Program-made: the position numbers and the translations under genes
Part shown: piece after piece, positions 13,270 to 19,796 of the stretch
Numbering within the stretch: position 1 is the first letter of the stretch
Layout: each line of letters opens with the position of its first letter
Notes under the pieces: model-generated
The model's database searches: none
The model's input: the letters and a program-made list of their open reading frames with translations, nothing else
What the model was told of the DNA's origin: nothing
From: a virus
Length of the DNA stretch: 23,713 bases
Virus record (IMG/VR): IMGVR_UViG_3300031951_001208
Span: 1 to 23,713 of that record
Direction: 5' to 3' (one strand)

Positions 13270-13541
13270 GGCGGGAGCAGATCCTCTTCACTGCATTGGA
13301 CCTCGTCAACGGGGACCGTGACGTGCAGTACGGGGATCCGAATGAGACGCATCGTTGCATCGCAGAGATGTGGCGGGCGCTCCTGTACAGGGACGACGCC
13401 GACATCCCCATCAACGCATCGACCGTGGCAGCCATGATGGTGTGCGTGAAACTGGTGCGCGCAGTGCGCAACCCCACGTACATGGACTCATGGGTGGACA
13501 TCGCAGCCTACGCTGCACTCGGGGCGGAGATGGCAGAGTGA
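13266..13541 (+). CDS. DUF6378-type small phage protein, 91 aa
   Basis: GTG 13266 is chosen over ATG 13170 because it makes a GTGA overlap with the small gene before it and because the family's conserved part starts right there. The sequence ILFTALDLVNGDRDVQYGDP, then MWRALL, then TVAAMMVCVKLVRA and SWVDIAAYAALGAE follows the DUF6378 layout ('GdR...YG.p..nf...a..w', 'va..m...K..R', 'vDiagYa'), a helical domain common in phages and thought to be related to MazG-like nucleotide enzymes. Its role is not established. It overlaps the phosphoesterase gene as GTGA. Confidence 0.82.
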   Translation: MRREQILFTALDLVNGDRDVQYGDPNETHRCIAEMWRALLYRDDADIPINASTVAAMMVCVKLVRAVRNPTYMDSWVDIAAYAALGAEMAE

Positions 13542-14284
13542 AGACAATCGTGGCTATTTCCGATCTTCAGTCCCCATACGAGGACCGCAAAGCGGTCGAG
13601 GCAGTGGCCCAGTTCATCGAGGACACTCAGCCCGAGGTGGTCGTCTCAGTCGGGGACGAGGCGGACTTCCCGCAGATCAGTCGCTGGACTCAGGGCACAG
13701 CCGGTGAGTACACGAACGACTTCGGCAAGCACCGAGACCGCACCGTCGATGTGCTCAGGATGCTGGGTGTGCAGCACGTGATCCGCTCCAACCACACCGA
13801 CCGTGTGATCTCGGCAATCCGGAACCGTGTTCCGGGCTTCCTCGGTCTGCCTGAGTTGACGTTGGAGTCCATCCTGAAGTTCGAGGAACTCGGGATCACG
13901 TACCACAAGGAACCGTGGGAACTCGCACCCGGCTGGCTGCTCATGCACGGTGATGAGGGTGGCCTGTCAAAGAACCCCGGCACTACGGCAAAGCAACTCA
14001 CTGACCGAACCGGGATGTCAGTTATCTGTGGGCACACGCACCGCATGGGGCTGGTGCCCACCACAATGATGGTCAACGGAACGCCCAGAAATATTCGGTG
14101 GGGTTTCGAGGTCGGTCACTTGATCAACACCAAGTCTCCCGGCATGGCGTACACCAAGGGTTCAGCGAACTGGCAGCAGGGCTTCGGCCTGCTGCATGTG
14201 GACGGCAAGACGGTGATCCCTCAGCCGGTGCCCATCGTGAACAAGTCCTTCGTGGTGAACGGAAAGGTGTACTCATGGCGATGA
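13538..14284 (+). CDS. Calcineurin-like metallophosphoesterase, 248 aa
   Basis: GTG 13538 overlaps the previous stop (GTGA). The metal-binding motifs are Asp9 (ISDLQSPY, where Gln11 replaces the usual histidine), Gly39-Asp40 (SVGDEADF), Asn85-His86 (RSNHTDR), His137 (LLMHGDE) and GHTH (165-168). These define a two-metal phosphoesterase. The D-L-Q variant of the first motif recurs in phage members, so activity is still likely. Phage enzymes of this kind are proposed to act on nucleic acid ends or nucleotides; the substrate here is unknown. The last 10 bases overlap the sigma-like gene. Confidence 0.88.
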   Translation: MKTIVAISDLQSPYEDRKAVEAVAQFIEDTQPEVVVSVGDEADFPQISRWTQGTAGEYTNDFGKHRDRTVDVLRMLGVQHVIRSNHTDRVISAIRNRVPGFLGLPELTLESILKFEELGITYHKEPWELAPGWLLMHGDEGGLSKNPGTTAKQLTDRTGMSVICGHTHRMGLVPTTMMVNGTPRNIRWGFEVGHLINTKSPGMAYTKGSANWQQGFGLLHVDGKTVIPQPVPIVNKSFVVNGKVYSWR

Positions 14285-14910
14285 AGCATTTGACGGTGGA
14301 TCAGATGGGCGTGCTGACACCCATCGTTGCATCAGTCAGCCACAGGCTCGCACGTAAATACCGGGCGTACCTCGAAGCGTGTGACATCCAGCAGGAACTG
14401 TGGATCTGGATGATGGCAAGGGACAAGAGATGGCGTCCACTCGTGGAGTGCGACCCCGAGGACCGGGATGCATTGAGGCGGGAGACGGCGTTCCTCGACC
14501 GCAACCTGTACCGACGGGGCGATGTCATCTGCCGTGCCGAGAAGGCACGTGTGAGTGGCTACCGCCACTCCGATGAGTTCTTCTACTCGTCCGGCCTGAT
14601 CATTGCTCTGCTTCAGGCAGAGGCAAACGGCGGGAAGATGGTGGCGGAGCAGACTACCGACAAGGTGCGTCGCACTCGTTCCCTCGCGGAGGGAAACGAG
14701 ATGGAGGCAATGCTGTCGGATCTCCGTGCCGCCCTTGCCACCTTGTCACCTGAGCAGCGGTCACTGCTGGACCAGCGGTTTGTCGAGGAGCGGACCCAGC
14801 AGGCTGTTGCCGATGACCTCGGGGTCAGTCGGCAGGCAGCAGAGCAGCGCATCAACAGGATCATGGACAAGTTGATCGACTCGCTCGGAGGCCCAAGCCC
14901 GTATCGGTGA
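14275..14910 (+). CDS. Sigma-70-like RNA polymerase factor, 211 aa
   Basis: ATG 14275 has GGAAAGG 7 bases upstream; ATG 14281 is the only close alternative. The N-terminal helix bundle (LTPIVASVSHRLARKYRAYLE, split by a short turn from DIQQELWIWMM) resembles sigma region 2. Residues from about 145 to 205 are a clear region 4 helix-turn-helix: LRAALATLSPEQRSLLDQRF, then TQQAVADDLGVSRQAAEQRI and NRIMDKL. It should bind the host RNA polymerase and recognise a promoter -35 region. As the last gene of the rightward operon it would be made after the replication genes and could switch on late or leftward-arm genes. Confidence 0.83.
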   Translation: MAMKHLTVDQMGVLTPIVASVSHRLARKYRAYLEACDIQQELWIWMMARDKRWRPLVECDPEDRDALRRETAFLDRNLYRRGDVICRAEKARVSGYRHSDEFFYSSGLIIALLQAEANGGKMVAEQTTDKVRRTRSLAEGNEMEAMLSDLRAALATLSPEQRSLLDQRFVEERTQQAVADDLGVSRQAAEQRINRIMDKLIDSLGGPSPYR

Positions 14911-14930
14911 TCGCGCGTGCGCGTACGCAG

Positions 14931-14962
14931 AAACCCCCCGGCCTTCCCAAACCGGGGGGTTT
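14931..14962. terminator. Bidirectional terminator between the convergent operons
   Basis: AAACCCCCCGG (14931-14941) and CCGGGGGGTTT (14952-14962) form a perfect 11-bp stem around a 10-base loop. The GC core is flanked by A-tract on one side and T-tract on the other, so it can stop transcription from both directions. It lies 20 bases after the sigma-like gene and 30 bases past the end of the leftward arm. Confidence 0.9.
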
Positions 14963-14991
14963 CCCTTGCGTTCCGACTGCCGCTCTTATTA

Positions 14992-15135
14992 TCAGTCGGA
15001 GTCTTGTGTGGGACCCTTCTGGTCAGTCAGGCCACGCTGGTAGGCAGAGCGGAGCACGTCGCATATGCACGAGCAGGAGCAGGGCTCCGGCATCCACGGG
15101 CAGCAGGGACTGCCGCACTCTGGTTCGTGGCTCAT
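14992..15135 (-). CDS. Very cysteine-rich small protein, 47 aa, paralogue of its neighbour
   Basis: ATG 15135 overlaps the TGA of the upstream gene (ATGA), and the frame ends TGA 14992-14994. Eight of the first 25 residues are cysteine, including the run PEPCSCSCICD. It starts MSHEPEC, matching MTHEPMC of the upstream gene, and shares the sequel C.SC.C and (G/A)Y.R.L, so the two are diverged tandem copies. Metal binding is likely. It is the last gene of the leftward arm, just before the terminator. Confidence 0.7.
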   Translation of the reverse strand: MSHEPECGSPCCPWMPEPCSCSCICDVLRSAYQRGLTDQKGPTQDSD

Positions 15136-15317
15136 CGCTCACCGCCTAGATCTTCAATCGCGGCGACGGCATCCCGCAGGGCGCGGTCGTAGCCATCCAG
15201 ATAGGTGTCCATCTTGTCTCCGCAAACGCAGGACACGCACTTGCCAGTGTTGGCGCTGATGAGGAAGCAGCCGCGCTCGTCGGCGTTGTTGCACGGGCAC
15301 ATCGGTTCGTGGGTCAT
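15132..15317 (-). CDS. Cysteine-rich small protein, 61 aa
   Basis: ATG 15317 has AAGGAG 6 bases upstream and overlaps the previous stop. Seven cysteines lie in the first 33 residues (MCPCNNADERGC, then KCVSCVCGDK), followed by a helix (LDGYDRALRDAVAAIEDL). The clustered CxC and CxxC pairs suggest one or two zinc sites. It is coupled by ATGA overlaps to a membrane protein gene upstream and to its own shorter paralogue downstream. Confidence 0.75.
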   Translation of the reverse strand: MTHEPMCPCNNADERGCFLISANTGKCVSCVCGDKMDTYLDGYDRALRDAVAAIEDLGGER

Positions 15318-15493
15318 GGCTTCTCCTTCCTGAACCTGATCATATCAAACACGTACTCACCAACCAGCCATGTCGGGGCGAAGAACAGGAACATGAACAG
15401 CAGGGTGGTGGGGTTGGTGACGGTGAGCCCAGCCTGCGAGAGCACGAGCATCATCACGAACCACGTGATCACGGCGTACGGTGAGGCCGTCAC
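15314..15493 (-). CDS. Two-helix membrane protein, 59 aa (holin-like size)
   Basis: GTG 15493 makes a GTGA overlap with the upstream gene; GTG 15496 is the adjacent alternative start. Two hydrophobic helices (about residues 7-24, AVITWFVMMLVLSQAGL, and 30-48, TLLFMFLFFAPTWLVGEYV) are followed by a basic tail (RFRKEKP), so a two-pass inner-membrane protein with the tail in the cytoplasm is expected. Size and topology resemble a class II holin. The location away from any lysin gene makes that only one possibility. Confidence 0.65.
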   Translation of the reverse strand: MTASPYAVITWFVMMLVLSQAGLTVTNPTTLLFMFLFFAPTWLVGEYVFDMIRFRKEKP

Positions 15494-15729
15494 CACTCCT
15501 CATCCCTCTCGATGGCGGCAGCGCAAGCCTTGGCTTGGTCGACTGTGTCGAAGCGGAAGTCGAGAACCTCGTTGCCGAAGTTCACATTGTCTGCCGTGTA
15601 CACGACAAGGTCAGCGTAGTTCTCTGCGTGCCACACCTCGTACTGGAGGTTCCTCCCGCCAGCACTCTCAACATGGAGAGCCGGGTCGCGTTCGTCGTTC
15701 AGATGCTGCCAGTCAAGCGGTGCGTTCAT
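15490..15729 (-). CDS. Hypothetical acidic protein, 79 aa
   Basis: ATG 15729 overlaps the upstream TGA (ATGA); a longer frame to 15768 lies inside the previous gene and is dropped. The protein has a beta-rich middle (LQYEVWHAENYADLVVYTADNVNFG) and an acidic helical end (VDQAKACAAAIERDEEW). No family is recognised. Confidence 0.7.
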   Translation of the reverse strand: MNAPLDWQHLNDERDPALHVESAGGRNLQYEVWHAENYADLVVYTADNVNFGNEVLDFRFDTVDQAKACAAAIERDEEW

Positions 15730-16025
15730 GATCCCACCTCGTAGAGTTTCTGGGTTGCCACTATCCAACCTGCATTCGGGGCAACCAGTGACTTGCGTGC
15801 ACGTTCAGCCTGTGCCTCTGTTGCATACGGACCGTAAGTGAAGACCTGTGTCCCCTCGCCCTGCGTGAGCAGGACGAAGGGACGGTTGGCCTTGGCACTC
15901 AGGTACTCGGCACGTACCTCGTCTAGCGCACGGATGGCAGCCTCTGCTGCCTCCGCTGCTGTCTCGAAGTCCTCCATGAGCACGGCCTCGACGGCCTCAC
16001 GCTCCGCCTTCTTGATCCTCGCCAC
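15726..16025 (-). CDS. Hypothetical protein with helical N-terminus and SPOR-like tail, 99 aa
   Basis: GTG 16025 has AGGAGGT about 9 bases upstream. Residues 1-45 are an alanine/glutamate-rich helix, probably a coiled coil. Residues 48-97 (PFVLLTQGEGTQVFTYGPYATEAQAERARKSL, given here in two parts: strand plus helix) follow a strand-helix-strand order reminiscent of small SPOR-like repeats, but the match is weak. It overlaps neighbours at both ends, consistent with a single transcript. Confidence 0.65.
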   Translation of the reverse strand: MARIKKAEREAVEAVLMEDFETAAEAAEAAIRALDEVRAEYLSAKANRPFVLLTQGEGTQVFTYGPYATEAQAERARKSLVAPNAGWIVATQKLYEVGS

Positions 16026-16263
16026 CGTCAGTCACCTCCTCTGCGAGGAAACGGGCGGCAGTGTCGATGTAGCCCAGTGCGTGCCACGTGTTCGGGTCGA
16101 TGAACGAGAGTTCGTCGAGCCGCTTGTTCGTGAACACGGAGTACGCACGGATCTGCTGGGCTAGGTGCTGGGCTCCTCGCAGTTGCCAGTGACGGAAAGC
16201 CTCGGCTCGCCCGTCACGGAAATGCTCCAGCAGTGGCTCACTGATCTTCCACGTTGTCGTCAT
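15997..16263 (-). CDS. Hypothetical helical protein, 88 aa
   Basis: ATG 16263 has GGGAGGT 5 bases upstream; a longer open frame to 16488 is the shadow of the upstream gene. The product is helical (ISEPLLEHFRDGRAEAFRHW, then a second helix ending RFLAEEV) with an acidic tail. There are no cysteines, unlike many neighbours. No family is recognised. It overlaps the genes on both sides by about 26-29 bases. Confidence 0.7.
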   Translation of the reverse strand: MTTTWKISEPLLEHFRDGRAEAFRHWQLRGAQHLAQQIRAYSVFTNKRLDELSFIDPNTWHALGYIDTAARFLAEEVTDGGEDQEGGA

Positions 16264-16588
16264 CTTCCACCTCCCAGTACGCCTTGATCCCGCTGTCCCA
16301 GCCATTCGTGTACGCCTTGCTGTGTGCCACGCACTTGACCCACACAGCGTAGCCTTCGTGCGTCGGTCGCACGTCGGCCTCGAACCGACCGACCGAGGCA
16401 AAGCCTTGGATGCGGCCCTTGCGGATCCGGCTGGCCCGTGCATGGGCAGACCAGTACCCCTCGTACACACCGATCTTGGCCCACTCACCCTTACGGGCTG
16501 CCAGTTTCAGTGCCATCTTGTTCACTCGCACCCCCCGTCCCCGTTTCCGGGGCGGCGGGGCTCCCCACTCTGGCTCGATCATCGGCAT
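16238..16588 (-). CDS. Hypothetical basic protein, 116 aa, possibly nucleic-acid binding
   Basis: ATG 16588 is favoured because GGAGG lies 9 bases upstream; ATG 16597 in frame would have no spacing. The N-terminal third is strongly basic (PPPRKRGRGVRVNKMALKLA), the middle alternates basic and aromatic residues (KIGVYEGYWSAHARASRIRK), and the end is very acidic (VEDDDNVEDQ). A basic body with an acidic tail is often seen in nucleic-acid-binding proteins. The family is not recognised. Confidence 0.68.
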   Translation of the reverse strand: MPMIEPEWGAPPPRKRGRGVRVNKMALKLAARKGEWAKIGVYEGYWSAHARASRIRKGRIQGFASVGRFEADVRPTHEGYAVWVKCVAHSKAYTNGWDSGIKAYWEVEDDDNVEDQ

Positions 16589-16589
16589 G

Positions 16590-16775
16590 TTAGTCATCCT
16601 CCATCTCAATGAACGTGAACACGTACGACAGGTCGTTAGCCAACTGCCGGTACAGGTCCATGCTCAGGGTGTCCTTGGGGTCGGTGTGGTCCTCCAGTTC
16701 GGCGGAGAACTCGAACGACATGCTCTCGCCTGTGCTCTCGTTGATGACCTCGACCTCATACAGCGCCTTCTGCAT
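16590..16775 (-). CDS. Small acidic protein, 61 aa
   Basis: ATG 16775 has AAGGAGG 6 bases upstream. The protein is acidic (ELEDHTDPKDTLS, FIEMEDD) with two beta strands at the start (LYEVEVINE, MSFEFSAEL) and a helix. Its end is one base before the next start and its beginning overlaps the upstream gene by 20 bases. No function is visible. Confidence 0.68.
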   Translation of the reverse strand: MQKALYEVEVINESTGESMSFEFSAELEDHTDPKDTLSMDLYRQLANDLSYVFTFIEMEDD

Positions 16776-16932
16776 CTGCTTCCTCCTTCGTGTCTTCCGG
16801 GAATCCGTACTTGTCTAGGCAGGGCTGGCACCATGCCGCCTTCTTCCGGTACTTGCGTGGCCCTACATAGAACGCAGTGACACAGGTAAACTCGGCGTGG
16901 TTGGCAGCACAGCCGTAGTGATTGGCTGGCAT
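16756..16932 (-). CDS. Zinc-finger-like small protein, 58 aa
   Basis: ATG 16932 has AAGGA 7 bases upstream. Cysteines near residues 7 and 16 (YGCAANHAEFTC) and the later pair AWCQPCLDK give C...C and C-x2-C with a basic loop between (GPRKYRKKA), like a treble-clef or small zinc finger. The acidic tail follows (EDTKEEADAE). It is the first gene of the lower half of the leftward arm, after a 124-base gap. Confidence 0.7.
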   Translation of the reverse strand: MPANHYGCAANHAEFTCVTAFYVGPRKYRKKAAWCQPCLDKYGFPEDTKEEADAEGAV

Positions 16933-17056
16933 GGCTAGTTCCTTACGTGTGAGTGGTGAAGGGGGAGGGCAGGTATACCTAGTGCGGATTGGGTCGCACA
17001 TCGTGAGCATCCTTGGCGGCAGAACGGAGAATACCGCACGACCCTCCCCCCTCTGG

Positions 17057-17479
17057 TCAGATGGAGAGCAGGGACTGCTTCTGCTCGTCCGACATGGCGG
17101 CGAACAGGGCGTAGGCCTCCGCGACCTCCTCGGCAGACACGATGGCCTTGACCTCAGCCTTCGGCTCCCAGATGTACAGGTGCACCTCGTTGCCGACGGT
17201 GCGGGTCGAGGACTTCAGCCCGGCCATCTGCTTCGAGTACCCGGCAGACACGCGGTTGCTGGACTGCCGGATGTTGTTCACGGCCTTGGTGTCCCCCTTC
17301 GGGGCCACGTCAGCCAGCACGTACTGACCGGGATTGCGACGAGCAATCCGGGCAGCCTTGACGTACTTGGCGGGACGGCCCGGAGCCTTCGGCTTACGTG
17401 CCTTCGACCTCGTGCGCTGGATCTCCGGCAGGGCGGAGACGATGGACAACTTGCGGGTCTTGCTTTTCGTGGTGTTCAT
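17057..17479 (-). CDS. Basic DNA-binding-like protein with AT-hook-type motif, 140 aa
   Basis: ATG 17479 has GGAAGG upstream and overlaps the TGA of a small gene (ATGA). A longer frame to 17662 is the shadow of that gene. Residues 1-50 are very basic (KSKTRK, RTRSKARKPKAPGRPAKYV) and contain P-G-R-P at 33-36, the core of an AT-hook. The rest (residues 55-140) is mixed alpha/beta ending in an acidic helix (SAEEVAEAYALFAAMSDEQ). A nucleoid-type or transcription-modulating protein is plausible but unproven. Confidence 0.72.
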   Translation of the reverse strand: MNTTKSKTRKLSIVSALPEIQRTRSKARKPKAPGRPAKYVKAARIARRNPGQYVLADVAPKGDTKAVNNIRQSSNRVSAGYSKQMAGLKSSTRTVGNEVHLYIWEPKAEVKAIVSAEEVAEAYALFAAMSDEQKQSLLSI

Positions 17480-17607
17480 TGGCTTGCCTTCCGTGTGAGA
17501 ACGAGTGACTTGCAGAACGGGCAGACTGTTTCGTGTGCAGGGAACCAGTCGCCCAGCACAGGGCAGTACCACTCCCCGTGCTGGGCAACCTCGTGTTCTA
17601 TGTGCAT
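17476..17607 (-). CDS. Small zinc-ribbon-like protein, 43 aa
   Basis: ATG 17607 lies 5 bases after the DUF932 stop, and the frame ends in an ATGA overlap with the basic protein gene. The chain has EWYCPVLGDWFPAHETVCPF followed by CKS: a lone Cys-Pro, a tryptophan/histidine-rich middle, then CPFC. This looks like a short zinc ribbon. The ribosome site is weak, so its translation probably depends on ribosomes finishing the DUF932 gene. Confidence 0.65.
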   Translation of the reverse strand: MHIEHEVAQHGEWYCPVLGDWFPAHETVCPFCKSLVLTRKASQ

Positions 17608-17612
17608 GTTGC

Positions 17613-18638
17613 CTAGACCAGCAGCAGATCGAGCGCACGGTCCTTGACGTCGTCGAACTCACCGAGCAGGATCTTCTCGGCCCGACGCATCCCGTCGTCG
17701 TCGTTACGCAGCGGGGAGAACCAGTCTGCGTACTCGGTGACGGCGTTGTAGAGACCCCAGCCGGTGTCCGGCGTGGCCTTGGCGGGGCTATTCTTGTACA
17801 GGCCGAACACGGACTGACGCTGTCCCTGTGCCTTGGTCACGGCGTTCTGGGACTTGATGTCGAGGGAATCCCACGACATCCCCGGCTTGACGTGCTCAGG
17901 GAACGGGAACAGGGCAGCGAGGACGTTGGCTGCGTCCTCGTCCCGAAGGGCGGTGCCGAGCAGCCGGTTACCCAGCATGGTCAGGTCCTCGGCGTAGCCG
18001 AGCGACAACTCCAGCACCATGCGTGCCTTCTCGACGTTGCTCACGTCAAGGTCGGCGGTGTGGCGGAACTTGACGACGGCCTGAGAGGCACGCTTTGCCA
18101 TCTTCCACGTGTTCCCACACACCACTCGCACTGCCGTGGCATCGAACGACGTGGCAGTGGTGCCATCGAACGAGGTACCAGCGAACAGGTACAGGTTGGA
18201 CGCATCCTTGCCACCGATGGTGGCAGTGTGCGGCAACTTGATCGTGACGAACTCACGTTCACCACGACCCAGCGAACCGAGCGTCTCGATGGTGGCACCG
18301 CCACCCTGCAACTCGTCGACGAACGAGAACACTTCTTCGATGGGATGCGGGGTGTAGCGAGTACCGACCGGGCCGAAGGCCCGACGCTCGTTCAGTCGCT
18401 TGTTGGTGCGAACCACGGCGAACTTGTCGGGGATGTCGAGAGTGGTGACCCCGTCCATGTCCATGACGGTGGTCTGCACAGGATGTGTGCTCCAGTCGTG
18501 ATCCATGTTGGCGAGGCGGACAGCCTCGGCAATTGGCATTGCCTCCTGTGAGACGTAGCCCAGACGGTGCCAGCCCGGCTCACGCAGGGCGTAGAACGAT
18601 GCGCTGCCGTCGTTGTGAATGTCGATCATGTCAGCCAT
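17613..18638 (-). CDS. DUF932 (phage/plasmid-like, TIGR03299 type) protein, 341 aa
   Basis: ATG 18638 has GGAAGG 7 bases upstream. It is the largest leftward gene. The sequence follows the DUF932 pattern: an N-terminus with GSASFYALREPGWHRLG, a central 'RRAFGPVGTRYTPHPIEEVF' stretch, 'GRGEREFVTIKLP', and a 'RVVCGNTWKMAKR' motif with a lone cysteine, followed by helices. DUF932 proteins occur widely on phages and plasmids and their biochemical role is unknown. It has its own promoter with a perfect TATAAT (18686-18691), suggesting strong expression, possibly early after infection. Confidence 0.9.
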   Translation of the reverse strand: MADMIDIHNDGSASFYALREPGWHRLGYVSQEAMPIAEAVRLANMDHDWSTHPVQTTVMDMDGVTTLDIPDKFAVVRTNKRLNERRAFGPVGTRYTPHPIEEVFSFVDELQGGGATIETLGSLGRGEREFVTIKLPHTATIGGKDASNLYLFAGTSFDGTTATSFDATAVRVVCGNTWKMAKRASQAVVKFRHTADLDVSNVEKARMVLELSLGYAEDLTMLGNRLLGTALRDEDAANVLAALFPFPEHVKPGMSWDSLDIKSQNAVTKAQGQRQSVFGLYKNSPAKATPDTGWGLYNAVTEYADWFSPLRNDDDGMRRAEKILLGEFDDVKDRALDLLLV

Positions 18639-18685
18639 GATGTCGCCTTCCGTTGATGGTGAGTTGGTTCGTGTGTTGCATACCC

Positions 18686-18694
18686 ATTATAGCA
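18686..18694 (-). promoter_or_regulatory. Promoter of the DUF932 gene, extended -10 TGC-TATAAT
   Basis: On the minus strand TGC-TATAAT is a perfect -10 with the TGn extension, 48 bases before the ATG. It belongs to the TCTGCTATNNT set. No -35 hexamer close to TTGACA is seen; instead the -35 zone holds GGTA/TACC repeats (18709-18728). Confidence 0.72.
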
Positions 18695-18708
18695 GATTGG
18701 GCTAATTC

Positions 18709-18728
18709 GGTATTCCTACCTTCGGTAG
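18709..18728. repeat. Alternating GGTA/TACC inverted repeats over the -35 zone
   Basis: GGTA-TTCC-TACC-TTC-GGTA followed by G gives two overlapping inverted repeats, including CTACC/GGTAG. They sit where RNA polymerase region 4 would bind upstream of the DUF932 promoter, so they may be an operator. Confidence 0.45.
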
Positions 18729-18747
18729 TTGATCGGCTAAGGGTTCC

Positions 18748-18963
18748 CTACTTGTAGTCCAAGCGAAGGTCGATGGCTGCCTCCTCGTCGTCCGGGCGGA
18801 GGTAGGCATGAGCGATTCGAGCGTAGTCGTATGCCCACTCAGGTGCATACGGTGCTGACCTCGGGGTATCACCCTTGATCTCGGCGAAGTGGACGTAGAA
18901 GGAGCGAGCCAGCATGTGCACGACTTGCTGGCTCTCGGACAGGGGGAAGTCGCCAATGCTCAC
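18748..18963 (-). CDS. Hypothetical acidic protein, 71 aa
   Basis: GTG 18963 overlaps the upstream TGA (GTGA). The protein is mainly helical (ESQQVVHMLARSFYVHFAEI, then PEWAYDYARIAHAYL) with an acidic end (RPDDEEAAIDLRLDYK). No cysteines or known motif. It is the last gene of its group, just upstream of the DUF932 promoter. Confidence 0.7.
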   Translation of the reverse strand: MSIGDFPLSESQQVVHMLARSFYVHFAEIKGDTPRSAPYAPEWAYDYARIAHAYLRPDDEEAAIDLRLDYK

Positions 18964-19109
18964 GGTTGCTCCTCCAGACCGGCGAGATCGAACACTACTT
19001 CGACGTTGTCGATGTGTGCGTTGATCAGTTCCTGCACCCTGATGGCGGCTGCCGCCAAGTCGATGCCCTCATCGGCGATGAAAGCAACTTGTGTGAACGT
19101 GTATCGCAT
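18960..19109 (-). CDS. Small hypothetical protein, 49 aa
   Basis: ATG 19109 has AAAGGA 6 bases upstream; the longer frame to 19175 would cross the hairpin at 19142-19165. The chain reads as strand-helix-strand (RYTFTQVAFIADEG, AAAAIRVQELINAHI, NVEVVFDL), a compact alpha/beta unit. No family is recognised. Confidence 0.68.
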   Translation of the reverse strand: MRYTFTQVAFIADEGIDLAAAAIRVQELINAHIDNVEVVFDLAGLEEQP

Positions 19110-19141
19110 GATGATTCCTTTGCTCGTAGATTGGCCGGGTA

Positions 19142-19165
19142 GGAGGGGGGCCGAAGCCCCCCTCC
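19142..19165 (-). terminator. UUCG-loop hairpin after the 202-aa gene
   Basis: A perfect 10-bp stem, GGAGGGGGGC (19142-19151) with GCCCCCCTCC (19156-19165), encloses CGAA on the plus strand, which is the very stable C(UUCG)G loop in the leftward mRNA. It lies 7 bases after the stop of the upstream gene and before the next ribosome site. No long T-tract follows, so partial termination or mRNA end protection are both possible. Confidence 0.72.
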
Positions 19166-19171
19166 GTGTGT

Positions 19172-19780
19172 TCACTCGGAAGCAGTGACCATGATGTTGA
19201 CGCTGTCAAGGACCCATGAGGTGTCGTCCTCGTCGCAGTTGTCCGACTCGTACACACCGTCGGAGGAGTAGCGGAGGGTGACGTTGGCGTCCACTTCGAG
19301 CCTCTCGTACACGTGATCACGCACGTCGTCCTCGTCCTCCAGACCGAGGGCATCGCCATCCAGCGTGAACTCCAGAGAGATGTCGTTGTACTCGACGAGG
19401 ACGAACCATTTCTGCGTGTACTGGGCCATGTCGAGGAGACTGAGCAGGCTGTTCATGCCCTCACGATCGTCGTCCTTCATGCGCTCGATGATCTGCTCAC
19501 GAATGGCGACACGCTCCATTACTCGGCCTTCGGCAATGTACGACTTCCGGGCCTGCTCCGCCTGCTCAAGTGTGGCGATAGCCACGCCATCCTTGTGAGC
19601 GGCCATCATCATGGCGGTGGGGAAAGCAGCAATGACGGTGCCCTCTTCGGACGTGGACTCGTCAGCCTTGCGTACGAACAACTTGTACTGACCGCCGTCC
19701 GACGGGTCCGGCATGTACGTGTACACGTTGTCCTCTGTGCCGTCCCATTTCGTGGACGTGGTGGTGATGAGTGTCCCCAT
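19172..19780 (-). CDS. Hypothetical acidic protein, 202 aa
   Basis: ATG 19780 has AGGAGG 7 bases upstream, behind the CA-rich leader repeat. A longer frame to 19858 would run through the nested hairpin. The N-terminus is polar, residues 80-110 form a long charged helix (YIAEGRVMERVAIREQIIER), and the C-terminal 100 residues read as strands split by acidic loops (WFVLVEYNDISLEFTLDGD, EDEDDVRDHVYERLE). The C-terminal half resembles that of the 230-residue protein encoded next door, so the two may be distant paralogues. No family is recognised. Confidence 0.72.
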   Translation of the reverse strand: MGTLITTTSTKWDGTEDNVYTYMPDPSDGGQYKLFVRKADESTSEEGTVIAAFPTAMMMAAHKDGVAIATLEQAEQARKSYIAEGRVMERVAIREQIIERMKDDDREGMNSLLSLLDMAQYTQKWFVLVEYNDISLEFTLDGDALGLEDEDDVRDHVYERLEVDANVTLRYSSDGVYESDNCDEDDTSWVLDSVNIMVTASE

Positions 19781-19796
19781 CGTGTGTCCTCCTATT

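Noticed and set aside
17505-18551. 348-codon plus-strand frame opposite the DUF932 gene
   Set aside because: The minus-strand DUF932 gene has a promoter, a ribosome site and family motifs; the plus frame is its mirror and has none.
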